Positions 40,988 to 48,684 of a DNA stretch of 64,000 bases are shown piece after piece. Source of the stretch: Catenulispora pinisilvae. GTDB taxonomy: Bacteria; Actinomycetota; Actinomycetes; Streptomycetales; Catenulisporaceae. Location of the stretch: positions 1 to 64,000 of the forward strand of contig NZ_JAAFZA010000013.1 in the NCBI RefSeq assembly GCF_015356865.1, in the 5' to 3' direction. Below the pieces are notes generated by a model. It made no database searches. It was not told where the DNA came from and worked only from the letters and a program-made list of their open reading frames with translations. The position numbers and the translations under genes are program-made. Numbering within the stretch: position 1 is the first letter of the stretch; each line of letters begins with the position of its first letter.

Positions 40988-41893
40988 ATGATCCTCGGCC
41001 CGAAGGTCCTCGAAGCCGCGTTGGCCCGGTTCGAGGCGGAGTACATCGACCCGGAGAAGGCGGCGCGCGCCGCGGCCGAGGTCCGGCGCGCCGCCGACGC
41101 CGGTGAGTACGCGCGGCTCGACGGCGCCGCCGCTTGTGAGGCCATCACCAAAGTGTTCTTCGATGCTTGCCGGGACAAGCACCTGCGGCTCATCTGGAGC
41201 CAGGAGCCCGAGCCGCTGGAGCACGAGGACGAGGAGGCCGGCGCGGCCATGTTCGCCGCGCTGTGCCGCGAGCACAACAACGGCGTGCGCAAGGTCGAGG
41301 TGCTGGACGGCGGCATCGGCTACCTCGACCTCACCTTGATCCCGACGGCCGAGATCGGCGGCGCGACCATCGCCGCCGCGATGCGGCTCGTGGCCGGTAC
41401 CAAGGCGCTCATCGTGGACCTGCGCGGCACCATCGGCGGGTCCACCGACGGTGTGCAGCTGTGGTGCAGCTACCTGATAGCCGACGCCGACACCCTGCTC
41501 ACCACCTCGCACTCCCGGGTGAAGGGCACGCGCCAGTACTGGTCGCTGGGCCACCTCGATGCCCCGCGCTACCTCGACCGGCCCGTCTATGTGCTGACCG
41601 GCGCCCGCACCTTCTCCGGTGGCGAGGACCTGGCCTACACCCTCCAGGGCCTGAAGCGCGCCACGCTGATCGGGGCCACCACCCGTGGCGGTGCCCACCC
41701 CACCGATTGGTACCAGCTCACCGAGCATGTGACGGTGACCGTCCCCAACTGCCGGTCGGAGAGCCCGTTCACCGGGACGGACTGGGAGGGCGTCGGTGTC
41801 GTGCCCGAGATCGCGGTGGCGGAAGACGAAGCACTCGCCGCGGCGATCGAGCGGGCGCGGTTGTCGATCCGTGCTGATGCCGATCGTCCCTAA
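40988..41893 (+). CDS. S41 family (tail-specific protease/IRBP-like) peptidase
   Basis: 301 residues. Like the IRBP/C-terminal-processing S41 group, it has an N-terminal helical region (VFFDACRDKHLRLIW), then KVEVLDGGIGYLDL, DLRGTIGGSTDGV and the nucleophile loop in TGARTFSGGEDLAYTLQ with the catalytic Ser. No signal peptide and no PDZ domain are visible, so it is likely cytoplasmic. Its last codons contain the ECF42-type promoter for the next gene. Confidence 0.87.
   Translation: MILGPKVLEAALARFEAEYIDPEKAARAAAEVRRAADAGEYARLDGAAACEAITKVFFDACRDKHLRLIWSQEPEPLEHEDEEAGAAMFAALCREHNNGVRKVEVLDGGIGYLDLTLIPTAEIGGATIAAAMRLVAGTKALIVDLRGTIGGSTDGVQLWCSYLIADADTLLTTSHSRVKGTRQYWSLGHLDAPRYLDRPVYVLTGARTFSGGEDLAYTLQGLKRATLIGATTRGGAHPTDWYQLTEHVTVTVPNCRSESPFTGTDWEGVGVVPEIAVAEDEALAAAIERARLSIRADADRP
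41862..41888 (+). promoter_or_regulatory. ECF42-type promoter of the DGPF gene
   Basis: TGTCGA (41862-41867), 17 bases, CGTC (41885-41888), about 50 bp before the ATG at 41938. The ECF42 target motif, from memory, is TGTCGA in the -35 and CGA/TC in the -10. It overlaps the end of the S41 gene. Confidence 0.5.
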
Positions 41894-41937
41894 CTAGTGA
41901 GAGGGTCGAAATCCGGCCCGCCACGAAGGGAACACCG

Positions 41938-42303
41938 ATGGCGAAGTACATGCTCCTCATCTACGGCGACGAGCAGCGCTGGGAGACCATGTCCGCGGCG
42001 GAGTCGGCGGAGATCGACGCCGGCCACGTCGCCTTCCAGAAGCGCGCCGGCTCCCGGATCCTGGCCTCGGGCCAGCTGGAACCGTCGTCGACGGCCACCA
42101 CGCTGCGCGGCACCGGCACTGGCACCGGTGACGAACCGGCGGTGACCGACGGCCCGTTCCTGGAGACCAAGGAAGTCCTCGGCGGTTTCTACCTGCTGGA
42201 GGCCACCGATCTGGACGAAGTCGTGGCGCTGAGCCGGGAGTTGGCCGAAGTCCGGCACGCCCACTCCGGGGTGGAGATCAAGCCGCTGGTCCACCACGGC
42301 TGA
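41938..42303 (+). CDS. YCII-related DGPF-domain protein
   Basis: 121 residues. Starts MAKYMLLIYGDE and carries the hallmark DGPFLETKEVLGGFYLLE. DGPF proteins are small dimeric ferredoxin-like folds almost always encoded next to ECF42 sigma factors and are their main target; biochemical role unknown. ATG at 41938 with GAAGGGAA. It ends 28 bp before the sigma factor gene. Confidence 0.93.
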   Translation: MAKYMLLIYGDEQRWETMSAAESAEIDAGHVAFQKRAGSRILASGQLEPSSTATTLRGTGTGTGDEPAVTDGPFLETKEVLGGFYLLEATDLDEVVALSRELAEVRHAHSGVEIKPLVHHG

Positions 42304-42331
42304 CTTGGATGGCCGCGATCGGGTCGGACCG

Positions 42332-43633
42332 GTGACCGAATCCGAGAAGCCCACCGCCCACGGCAGCGCCGACGCCGGCACCTCTGATGCCGACGTCGGC
42401 GCTGCCGTCGCGGCCGCCCACCGCGCGCACTGGGCCGCCGTCCTGGCCGCGACCGTCCGCGTGACCCGCGACCTCGACATCGCCGAGGAGTGCGTCCAGG
42501 ACGCCTACACCCAAGCGCTGCGCGCCTGGCCGTCGGCGGGCATCCCGGAGCACCCCGGCGCGTGGCTCCGGACCGTGGCCGGGAATCGGGCCCGCGACCT
42601 GCTGCGCCGGGAGTCGGTGTGGCGGCGGGCGATGCCGCTGCTGGTCGAGGACGCCACCGTCCCGGGCCCGCAGGACGCGGCCGAACCCCCGGCCGTCGCC
42701 GACGACACCCTGCGCCTGATCTTCACCTGCTGCCATCCCGCGCTGTCCCGCGAAGCCCGGGTGGCCCTGACCCTGCGCCTGGTCTGCGGCCTGTCGACGG
42801 CCGAGGTCGCCCGGGCGTTCCTGGTCCAGGAGAGCACCATGGCCGCGCGCATCACCCGGGCCAAGAAGAAGATCGCCACGGCGCGCATCCCCTACCGGGT
42901 GCCGACCGCCGCCGACCTGCCCGAGCGGGTCTCGACGGTCTGTGACGTCGTCCACCTGGTCTTCACCACCGGCAGCAACGCCCCGGTCGGTGCGGCGCTG
43001 ATCCGCGAAGACCTGGTCGCCTCCGCGATCGGGCTGGCCCGCACCCTGCACCGGCTGCTGCCGGTCGCCGAACCCGCCGGCCTGCTGGCCTTGCTGCTCC
43101 TGATCGACGCCCGCCGCTCCACTCGTACCGCCGACGACGGGCAGCCGATCCTGCTGGCGGACCAGGACCGTTCCCGCTGGGACCGGCCGCTGATCGCCGA
43201 GGGCGCCGACCTGCTGACCGAGGCGCTGCGCGGCGGTCCGCCGACCCGCTACGCGGTCCAGGCCGCGATCGCCGCCGTCCACGCGGAGGCCCCCGATTTC
43301 CAGGCCACCGACTGGTCCGAGATCGTCGCCCTCTACGACGTCCTGCTGCGTCTGTGGCCCTCGCCGGTCGTCGAGCTCAATCGGGCGGTGGCCATCGGCA
43401 TGCGGGACGGAGCGCGGGCGGGCCTCGTCGCGCTCGACGAGCTGGCTGCCGAGCCCGCTCTGGCGACGTACCGCTATCTCAGTGCGGCGCGCGCCGACTT
43501 CCTCAGGAGGCTGAAACAGTGGCCGCAAGCCATTACGGCGTATGAGGAAGCTCTACTGCTCACCGACAACGAGCCCGAGCGGGCCTTCCTCGCCGCGCGC
43601 CTGGCCGAGGTCCGGCGCGCGGCGCGTTCGTAA
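42332..43633 (+). CDS. ECF42-group RNA polymerase sigma factor with C-terminal extension
   Basis: 433 residues from a GTG at 42332 (a TTG at 42305 is the other option). Sigma-2 region: RAHWAAVLAATVRVTRDLDIAEECVQDAY; sigma-4: REARVALTLRLVCGLSTAEVARAFLVQESTMAARI. A helical C-terminal extension of about 200 residues (SPVVELNRAVAIGMRDG, YLSAARADFLRRL) is the TPR-like domain that defines ECF42 and is needed for activity. No anti-sigma gene is present, as expected. Operon with the DGPF gene. Confidence 0.92.
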   Translation: MTESEKPTAHGSADAGTSDADVGAAVAAAHRAHWAAVLAATVRVTRDLDIAEECVQDAYTQALRAWPSAGIPEHPGAWLRTVAGNRARDLLRRESVWRRAMPLLVEDATVPGPQDAAEPPAVADDTLRLIFTCCHPALSREARVALTLRLVCGLSTAEVARAFLVQESTMAARITRAKKKIATARIPYRVPTAADLPERVSTVCDVVHLVFTTGSNAPVGAALIREDLVASAIGLARTLHRLLPVAEPAGLLALLLLIDARRSTRTADDGQPILLADQDRSRWDRPLIAEGADLLTEALRGGPPTRYAVQAAIAAVHAEAPDFQATDWSEIVALYDVLLRLWPSPVVELNRAVAIGMRDGARAGLVALDELAAEPALATYRYLSAARADFLRRLKQWPQAITAYEEALLLTDNEPERAFLAARLAEVRRAARS

Positions 43634-43655
43634 GGCGTGAGACCTACGGCCTTCG

Positions 43656-44138
43656 CTACTCCAGAGCGGCGAAAATGCCCGGCTCGTAAGAACCACCCAG
43701 CATGTTCGGGATCAGCGACATCCGGTTGGTCGCGTTCATCATGGCGATCAGGCAGATCAGTGTGCCGAGCTGGTCGTCGTCGAACTGCGCGCGGGCCGCG
43801 TCCCAGGTGGCGTCGGACACCACTTCGCCGGGGGCGGTGATCCGGGTTCCCTCCTCGGCCAGGGCCAGGGCGGCGCGCTCGGTCTCGGTGAACACCGTGC
43901 TGTGCCGCCAGGTCGCGACCAGGTTCAGGCGCAGCGGCGTCTCGCCGGCCGCCGCGGCCTCCTTGGTGTGGATGTCCACGCACCAGCCGCAGCCGTTGAT
44001 CTGGCTGATCCGGAGCGAGACCAGGTCCTGGAGCGGCTTGGGCAGCGGCGACTTCTCCATCACCTGGGAGGTGGCGTAGAAGCGTTTGGCCAGCTTGGCG
44101 GCGGTCGGGCTGTCGAAAAGGTTGAATCGGGTTTCCAT
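43656..44138 (-). CDS. Carboxymuconolactone decarboxylase / AhpD-like protein (third of three)
   Basis: 160 residues from the ATG at 44138 (the GTG two codons upstream is less likely). Redox motif INGCGWCVDIHTKEA with Cys50, Cys53 and His57. It is divergent from the ECF41 sigma factor gene; such carboxymuconolactone-decarboxylase genes are the usual partners of ECF41 factors. The ATG lacks a Shine-Dalgarno, and the nearest ECF41-like promoter would start transcription almost at the ATG, suggesting a leaderless mRNA. Confidence 0.9.
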   Translation of the reverse strand: METRFNLFDSPTAAKLAKRFYATSQVMEKSPLPKPLQDLVSLRISQINGCGWCVDIHTKEAAAAGETPLRLNLVATWRHSTVFTETERAALALAEEGTRITAPGEVVSDATWDAARAQFDDDQLGTLICLIAMMNATNRMSLIPNMLGGSYEPGIFAALE

Positions 44139-44146
44139 GGACACCA

Positions 44147-44173
44147 GACGCCCGCCGGTCCGGGCCCGTGACG
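44147..44173 (-). promoter_or_regulatory. ECF41-type promoter of the third AhpD-like gene
   Basis: Minus strand: CGTCACG (44173-44167), 16 bases, CGTC (44150-44147). The -10 matches fully and the -35 matches five of seven. Transcription would begin within a few bases of the ATG at 44138. Confidence 0.4.
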
Positions 44174-44182
44174 ATCAGCGGG

Positions 44183-44198
44183 TGTGACGTGCATCACT
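44183..44198. promoter_or_regulatory. Crp-like box between the ECF41 gene and its AhpD-like partner
   Basis: TGTGACGTGCATCACT: nine of ten positions of TGTGA-N6-TCACA, inside a GGGTGTGACSTGCRTCAC sequence shared with 36142-36159. On the minus strand it also contains CGTCACA, an ECF41-like -35, so the two readings compete. Confidence 0.4.
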
Positions 44199-44208
44199 GA
44201 AGGGGGCG

Positions 44209-44235
44209 CGTCACAAAAGCGCGGTCCGCGATGTC
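44209..44235 (+). promoter_or_regulatory. ECF41-type autoregulatory promoter
   Basis: CGTCACA (44209-44215), 16 bases, TGTC (44232-44235): six of seven and three of four consensus bases with exact spacing, 42 bp before the sigma factor ATG at 44277. Confidence 0.5.
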
Positions 44236-44276
44236 TGGTGTGAAAGCACTCGTGAGCGAACAGGTAGGTGCCATCC

Positions 44277-45173
44277 ATGGTTGAACGAACGACGGGCCAG
44301 TCCGCGACCGAGATCTTCGTCGCCCACCGGAACCTGCTGTTCACGGTCGCCTACGAAATGCTCGGTTCGGCGGCCGACGCCGAGGACGTGTTGCAGGAGA
44401 CCTGGCTGCGCTGGACCACGGTGGACCTGGACACGGTCCGGGAACCTCGGGCCTACCTGGTGCGGATCACCACCCGCCAGGCCCTGACCCAGCTGCGCAA
44501 GCTGGGGCGGCGCAAGGAGTCCTACGTCGGGCCGTGGCTGCCCGAGCCGCTGCTGACCACGCCGGACGTGGCCGAGGACGTGGAACTGGCGGACAGCGTC
44601 TCGATGGCGATGCTGCTGGTGATGGAGACGTTGACGCCCGCTGAGCGCGCGGTGTTCGTGCTGCGCGAGGTGTTCAGCCTGGAGTACGAGGAGATCGCCG
44701 AGGCGGTGGACAAGACCCCGGCCGCGGTCCGGCAGATCGCGCACCGGGCCCGCAACCATGTCGGGGCGCGCCGGCCGCGCGGCATCACCTCGCAGGCCGA
44801 GGCCCGCGGCGCCACTGAGGCGTTCCAGAAGGCGGTGACGACCGGCGACCTGCAGGGCCTGTTCGATCTGCTCGCCCCGGACGTGGTCTTCATCGGCGAC
44901 GGCGGCGGGGTCGTGCAGGCCACGCCGCAGCCGCTCCACGGCGCCGACGTGGTGTCCCGGTTCCTGGCCGAGGGCCTGTCCCACCTGCCGGGCTTCGTGG
45001 CGATGGAGACAGCCTCCGTCAACGGCGGGCTGGCGGTGATCATGCGGGCCGGCGACACGGTCGACACGATCGTGACCATGCAGACCGAGAACGGGTTGAT
45101 CACCGGGATCTACGTGATCCGCAATCCGGAGAAGCTGTCGTGGGTCCAGGAGGAGATCGCGATGGCGCGCTGA
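44277..45173 (+). CDS. ECF41-group RNA polymerase sigma factor (SigJ-like)
   Basis: 298 residues from the ATG at 44277 (AGGTAGG upstream). Sigma-2: LLFTVAYEMLGSAADAEDVLQETWLRW; sigma-4: LTPAERAVFVLREVFSLEYEEIAEAVDKTPAAVRQIAHRAR. A SnoaL/NTF2-like C-terminal domain follows from about residue 178, with the DGGG motif (208-211) that in ECF41 proteins modulates activity in place of an anti-sigma factor. Divergent carboxymuconolactone-decarboxylase-type partner at 43656, as is standard for ECF41. Confidence 0.93.
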   Translation: MVERTTGQSATEIFVAHRNLLFTVAYEMLGSAADAEDVLQETWLRWTTVDLDTVREPRAYLVRITTRQALTQLRKLGRRKESYVGPWLPEPLLTTPDVAEDVELADSVSMAMLLVMETLTPAERAVFVLREVFSLEYEEIAEAVDKTPAAVRQIAHRARNHVGARRPRGITSQAEARGATEAFQKAVTTGDLQGLFDLLAPDVVFIGDGGGVVQATPQPLHGADVVSRFLAEGLSHLPGFVAMETASVNGGLAVIMRAGDTVDTIVTMQTENGLITGIYVIRNPEKLSWVQEEIAMAR

Positions 45174-45207
45174 CCGCCGCGGCCTGACGCCTGGCAGACT
45201 GCGCCGC

Positions 45208-45747
45208 ATGGGACCTCACGACCGCGGCGCCGCCCCGGATCCGGGCCTGGCGGCGACCTCGGATCTGAACACCCTGCTGCTCCAGGGCGAGAACATGATC
45301 GAGCAACTGGGCGCGGCGCACGCCAAGGCCTGGGGTCTGGGCTCGGCCGGCCGGTGGGACCTGGACCAGCAGACCGGGATCATCACGTGGAGGTTCCCGG
45401 ACAAGACCGCGACCGCTCCGGCGCAGATCCTCGGCAGCTTCAACGCGGAGGCCGAATCGTGGCTGTGGGCCTGGGCGAACGACAGCATCCTGCCGGGGAT
45501 GAGCCGGGACGCGCGGGCGGTGCGGGAGTGGGGCGAGGCGTACGGCCACCGGGCGCTGACCGAGCCCAAGGTGCACGGTGACGCCAGCACCGCCGGCGCA
45601 CTGGTCGCGGTGGCGGTGCGGATCACGCGGGCGACCGGCTACTACCGGGGCGGCGACGGCGGCGCCATCCCGATCATCACCTTCGGCCCGGTGACGCTGA
45701 CCGCGCACGACGGCACTACCCGGACGGTGACCGTCGAGGTCGGCTGA
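45208..45747 (+). CDS. DUF6882-like protein
   Basis: 179 residues, no signal peptide. Starts GTG/ATG at 45208. The stretch IITWRFPDKTATAPAQILGSF, then WLWAWANDSILPGMSRDA, resembles the DUF6882 fold seen in small actinobacterial and proteobacterial cytosolic proteins; family assignment is from memory and moderate. Its 3' end overlaps the convergent zinc-ribbon gene by 32 bp. Confidence 0.65.
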   Translation: MGPHDRGAAPDPGLAATSDLNTLLLQGENMIEQLGAAHAKAWGLGSAGRWDLDQQTGIITWRFPDKTATAPAQILGSFNAEAESWLWAWANDSILPGMSRDARAVREWGEAYGHRALTEPKVHGDASTAGALVAVAVRITRATGYYRGGDGGAIPIITFGPVTLTAHDGTTRTVTVEVG

Positions 45748-46336
45748 CGGCTTGGTCGATCCAGTCGGCCACGGCCTGTTCGGCCAGCCGGGCCCGCTCC
45801 GCCGCCGGGGCCTTCTTGATCAGAGTACTGACACGCTGGGCCTGCTCGGTGGTCGGCAGCGAGCCGATCAGCAGCAGCGGCAGAACCAGTCGGCGGGCCA
45901 GGAGTTCGCCCTCTGATGTGACCCGCGGGCGCCGCACGACCGAGACGTTGACCCGGACGGCGTGCTCGTTGCCCGGCTGGGCACCAGGCCGGTCCGTTTC
46001 GATGGCGGCGTAACGGAATCCGTGCGCGAGATCGCAGGCCGAACACCCGACCGGCCCGCGGCTCAGCCGCTCACCGCACTCGTCACAGGTCAGTCGGTCG
46101 TATGCGGCGTCGACGATCCGCCAGTCGTGCCGGTCGGGTTCGGCGACGACCAGCTCGGCCAGCGTTCTCTCCGGGACTTCGTCGGGGTGCCAGCTTTGGA
46201 GGAACGCGGACCACTCGTCCTCGATGATGCCGTCCACCAAGGCGCTACAGGCGTCACACACCGACGCGCCGCTGTACTCGTAGCCGCCGCACTCCGCACA
46301 GCGCAGCAGGGGTGCGCTGACTGCGGGTCTGGTCAT
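45716..46336 (-). CDS. Zinc-ribbon protein of unknown function
   Basis: 206 residues from the ATG at 46336. Two cysteine groups, CAECGGYEYSGASVCDAC near residue 12 and CDECGERLSRGPVGCSAC near 90, each with two C-x-x-C knuckles, should bind one or two zinc ions. Between and after them lie acidic helices and a basic C-terminal helical part (RARLAEQAVADW). I do not recognise a named family. The frame stays open upstream to 46645, so a longer protein (ATG 46468) is possible. Confidence 0.6.
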   Translation of the reverse strand: MTRPAVSAPLLRCAECGGYEYSGASVCDACSALVDGIIEDEWSAFLQSWHPDEVPERTLAELVVAEPDRHDWRIVDAAYDRLTCDECGERLSRGPVGCSACDLAHGFRYAAIETDRPGAQPGNEHAVRVNVSVVRRPRVTSEGELLARRLVLPLLLIGSLPTTEQAQRVSTLIKKAPAAERARLAEQAVADWIDQAVSRPRRSPSG

Positions 46337-46674
46337 GGACCGCAGCATATTCGCTGGCCACGCCGGATCCGCCGGCATTACGATCGCGCAGTCATCCGGG
46401 ATCCGCCCACTGGCGATTCCGGCCGCTGCGTCGAGGACGGGCCGTTGTACACCAGCTGAGACGTTCATCGCGTCGATAGGCACGCCACCCCCTGATGGGT
46501 CCTCGACCGCACAGCGCTTCCACGCTACCGGTTCAGTTCCGCGTGCCCTTCGGCAGGTCATCGACCTGCGACCGCCCGTTGCCGGGCACCCGTGGGTCGA
46601 GCCGGCGCCGCACCCCTTTTCCGGGGTGCCGTGCCGACGTCTCAACGAGATCTCACAGCAGATCGGCCTTCCTG
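46337..46674 (+). other. 338-bp gap between divergent zinc-ribbon and DUF1062 genes
   Basis: Frames are open on both strands through this stretch, but no start with a good ribosome site supports a gene. It should hold two divergent promoters. A hairpin, GCACCCC-TTTTCC-GGGGTGC (46610-46629), lies 45 bp before the DUF1062 start and could be part of its leader. Confidence 0.35.
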
Positions 46675-47250
46675 GTGCACGAAAACACCTTCCTCGTGCG
46701 CGCCGCCACGCGCTGGCGCGTCCGCCCGACCGACTTCCCGACCATCCGGCGCCGCTGCCGGGCCTGCCCCTCGATGGAGTTCCGGACCCAAGGACGGTTC
46801 CGGGTCAACGCGAACCACAAGCTGCTCGACATCTGGCTGCTGGCGCTGTGCGCGCAGTGCGGCGAGACGACAAAGCTGACGGTGCTGGAGCGGGCACACG
46901 TCCGCACCATCGATCCGGCGATGCTCAGCGGCTTCCACGAGAACGATCCCGCGCTCGCGGCGCGGCTGCTCACCGATCCGCTGGTGGCCCGCCGCAACGA
47001 CATGGCGCTGGACTGGACCGACGCGTGGACGCTGGAGATGGATCCCGTGGAGCTGCCGAAGGCCGACATCCTCGATGTCGGCGTGCACTTCACGCACCGC
47101 ATCCCGCTCCGGGTGACGACGCTCATCGCGACCGGGTTGGAACTGTCGGGATCCGAGGTCGCCAGGCTGATCGCGGCGGGCGGGATCTCCTCCGGGGACA
47201 AGCTGACCGGCCGCCGGTCCGGCGACTTCGGTTTCGTGGTCCGCTGGTAG
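46675..47250 (+). CDS. DUF1062 family protein
   Basis: 191 residues from the GTG at 46675; the family normally begins just before the W-x-V-x-P strand (here TRWRVRPTDFPTI). The zinc knuckles CRAC and CAQC, FRVNANHKLLDIWLLALC between them, and the C-terminal S4-like region (LSGSEVARLIAAGGISS) fit DUF1062. An RNA- or ribosome-related role is suggested by the S4-like tail; that is inference. The real start could be GTG 46696. Confidence 0.75.
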   Translation: MHENTFLVRAATRWRVRPTDFPTIRRRCRACPSMEFRTQGRFRVNANHKLLDIWLLALCAQCGETTKLTVLERAHVRTIDPAMLSGFHENDPALAARLLTDPLVARRNDMALDWTDAWTLEMDPVELPKADILDVGVHFTHRIPLRVTTLIATGLELSGSEVARLIAAGGISSGDKLTGRRSGDFGFVVRW

Positions 47251-47264
47251 CTGGTGAGCGCGAG

Positions 47265-47303
47265 GGTCGTGGCTCGATCGGAGATCCCGATCGGGCCACG
47301 ACC
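47265..47303. terminator. Bidirectional terminator between DUF1062 and the second tuf gene
   Basis: 17-base arms at 47265-47281 and 47287-47303 pair throughout with one G-U, loop of five bases. Located between convergent genes (stops at 47250 and 47326). Confidence 0.75.
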
Positions 47304-47325
47304 TGTCACAGGGCCCTGATCGGCC

Positions 47326-48522
47326 CTAGTCCACCAGCTCCAGCACGGTCCCGGCGCCGACGGTCCGGCCGCCCTCGCGGATGGCGAACCCGAGGCCGGG
47401 CTCCATCGCGACGCCGTGGCCGAGCTCGACGGTCATCGTGACCCGGTCGCCGGGCAGCGCGATGCCGCCGGTCCCCAGGTCCACCGAGCCGACCACGTCC
47501 GTGGTGCGGAAGTGGAACTGCGGCCGGTAGCCGGCGCCGAAGCCGGTGTGCCGGCCGCCCTCGGCGGAGGACAGCACATACACCTCGGCGCGGAACCGGC
47601 GGTGCGGCTGGATGCTCTGCGGGGCGGCCAGGACCTGACCGCGCCGGATCTGCTCCCGGCGCACCCCGCGCAGCAACAGCGCCGCGTTGTCCCCGGCCTG
47701 CGCGGCCTCCATCGTCCGGCCGAAGGTCTCGATGCCGGTGACCACGGCGGTGAACGCCTCGCCGTACCCGGACACCTCCACCTGCGAGCCCAGGGTCAGG
47801 CTGCCGCGCTCGACCGCGCCGGTGACGACCGTGCCGCGACCGGTGATGGTCAGCACGTTCTCCACCGGCATCAGGAACGGGGACTCCAGGTCGCGGACCG
47901 GGTCCGGGACCGTGGTGTCCACCGCGGCCAGCAGGTCGAGGATCCGCCGCGTCCACAGCGGGTCGCCCTCCAGCGCGCGCAGCCCGGAGACCCGGACCAC
48001 GGCCGCCTCCTGGCCGGGGAAGCCCTGTGCGGTCAGCAGGTCCCTGATCTCCAGCTCCACCAGGTCCAGCAGCTCCCCGTCGTCGACCAGGTCGGCCTTG
48101 TTCAGCGCGACGACCACGTGCGGGACCCCGACCTGCCGGGCCAGCAGGATGTGCTCCCGGGTCTGCGGCATCGCTCCGTCCTGCGCCGAGACGACCAGGA
48201 TCGCGCCGTCGACCTGGGCCGCACCGGTGATCATGTTCTTGATGTAGTCGGCGTGGCCGGGCATGTCGACGTGCGCATAGTGCCGCAGGTCGGTCTCGTA
48301 CTCGACGTGCGCGATGTTGATGGTGATGCCGCGACTGATCTCCTCCGGAGCCCGGTCGATCCGGTCGAAGGCGACGTAGCGGTTGGCACTGCCGGCGCCG
48401 GTGGAGCGCTCGGCCAGGACCTTGGTGATCGCCGCGGTCAGGGTGGTCTTGCCGTGGTCGACGTGGCCCATCGTGCCGATGTTCAGATGCGGCTTGGTGC
48501 GCGTGAACTGCTGCTTGGACAT
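47326..48522 (-). CDS. Divergent elongation factor Tu paralogue (tuf3-like), cysteine-free
   Basis: 398 residues from the ATG at 48522. GTPase motifs are intact: GHVDHGKT (G1), RGITIN (switch 1), DMPGH (G3), NKAD (G4). Domain II/III motifs [13 protein letters not shown] and [14 protein letters not shown] are present. Compared with housekeeping EF-Tu it has DMPGH for DCPGH (Met87) and NKAD for NKCD (Ala143), and the whole protein contains no cysteine. The switch-1 preceding helix ([10 protein letters not shown]) is also altered, and EGGRHTGF replaces EGGRHTPF. It is a stand-alone gene, not in a str operon, like tuf3 of some Streptomyces. Likely a stress-specific EF-Tu. Confidence 0.9.
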   Translation of the reverse strand: MSKQQFTRTKPHLNIGTMGHVDHGKTTLTAAITKVLAERSTGAGSANRYVAFDRIDRAPEEISRGITINIAHVEYETDLRHYAHVDMPGHADYIKNMITGAAQVDGAILVVSAQDGAMPQTREHILLARQVGVPHVVVALNKADLVDDGELLDLVELEIRDLLTAQGFPGQEAAVVRVSGLRALEGDPLWTRRILDLLAAVDTTVPDPVRDLESPFLMPVENVLTITGRGTVVTGAVERGSLTLGSQVEVSGYGEAFTAVVTGIETFGRTMEAAQAGDNAALLLRGVRREQIRRGQVLAAPQSIQPHRRFRAEVYVLSSAEGGRHTGFGAGYRPQFHFRTTDVVGSVDLGTGGIALPGDRVTMTVELGHGVAMEPGLGFAIREGGRTVGAGTVLELVD

Positions 48523-48600
48523 GCTCAGATCCCTGAAGCTGACGCGGGCGCGCGGCATCGGCGCGGTCCCGCTGAGGGGTCGGCTGATCGACGGCCCGGA

Positions 48601-48684
48601 CGCGCGTCAGCCGCGACGCGCGGGCCGGAGAACCGGTAGGGGAGCCACCCTCCCCGTTCGGTTCCCGCCGGAGGCGGGGAGGGT
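48601..48684 (-). promoter_or_regulatory. Two hairpins in the leader of the tuf3-like gene
   Basis: Arms 48647-48656/48675-48684 (10 bp perfect, 18-base loop) and 48601-48608/48615-48622 (8 bp perfect, six-base loop) both lie between a small Ala-rich ORF and the tuf start at 48522. The first could terminate and the second could be an alternative structure. They may form an attenuator. Confidence 0.4.

Noticed and set aside
47326-48522. Elfamycin (kirromycin-type) resistance of the second EF-Tu
   Set aside because: The residues I could align to known resistance positions (Gln in RQVGVP, Gly in EGGRH, Gln in YRPQF, Ala in FAIREGG) are the sensitive type, so I do not claim resistance.
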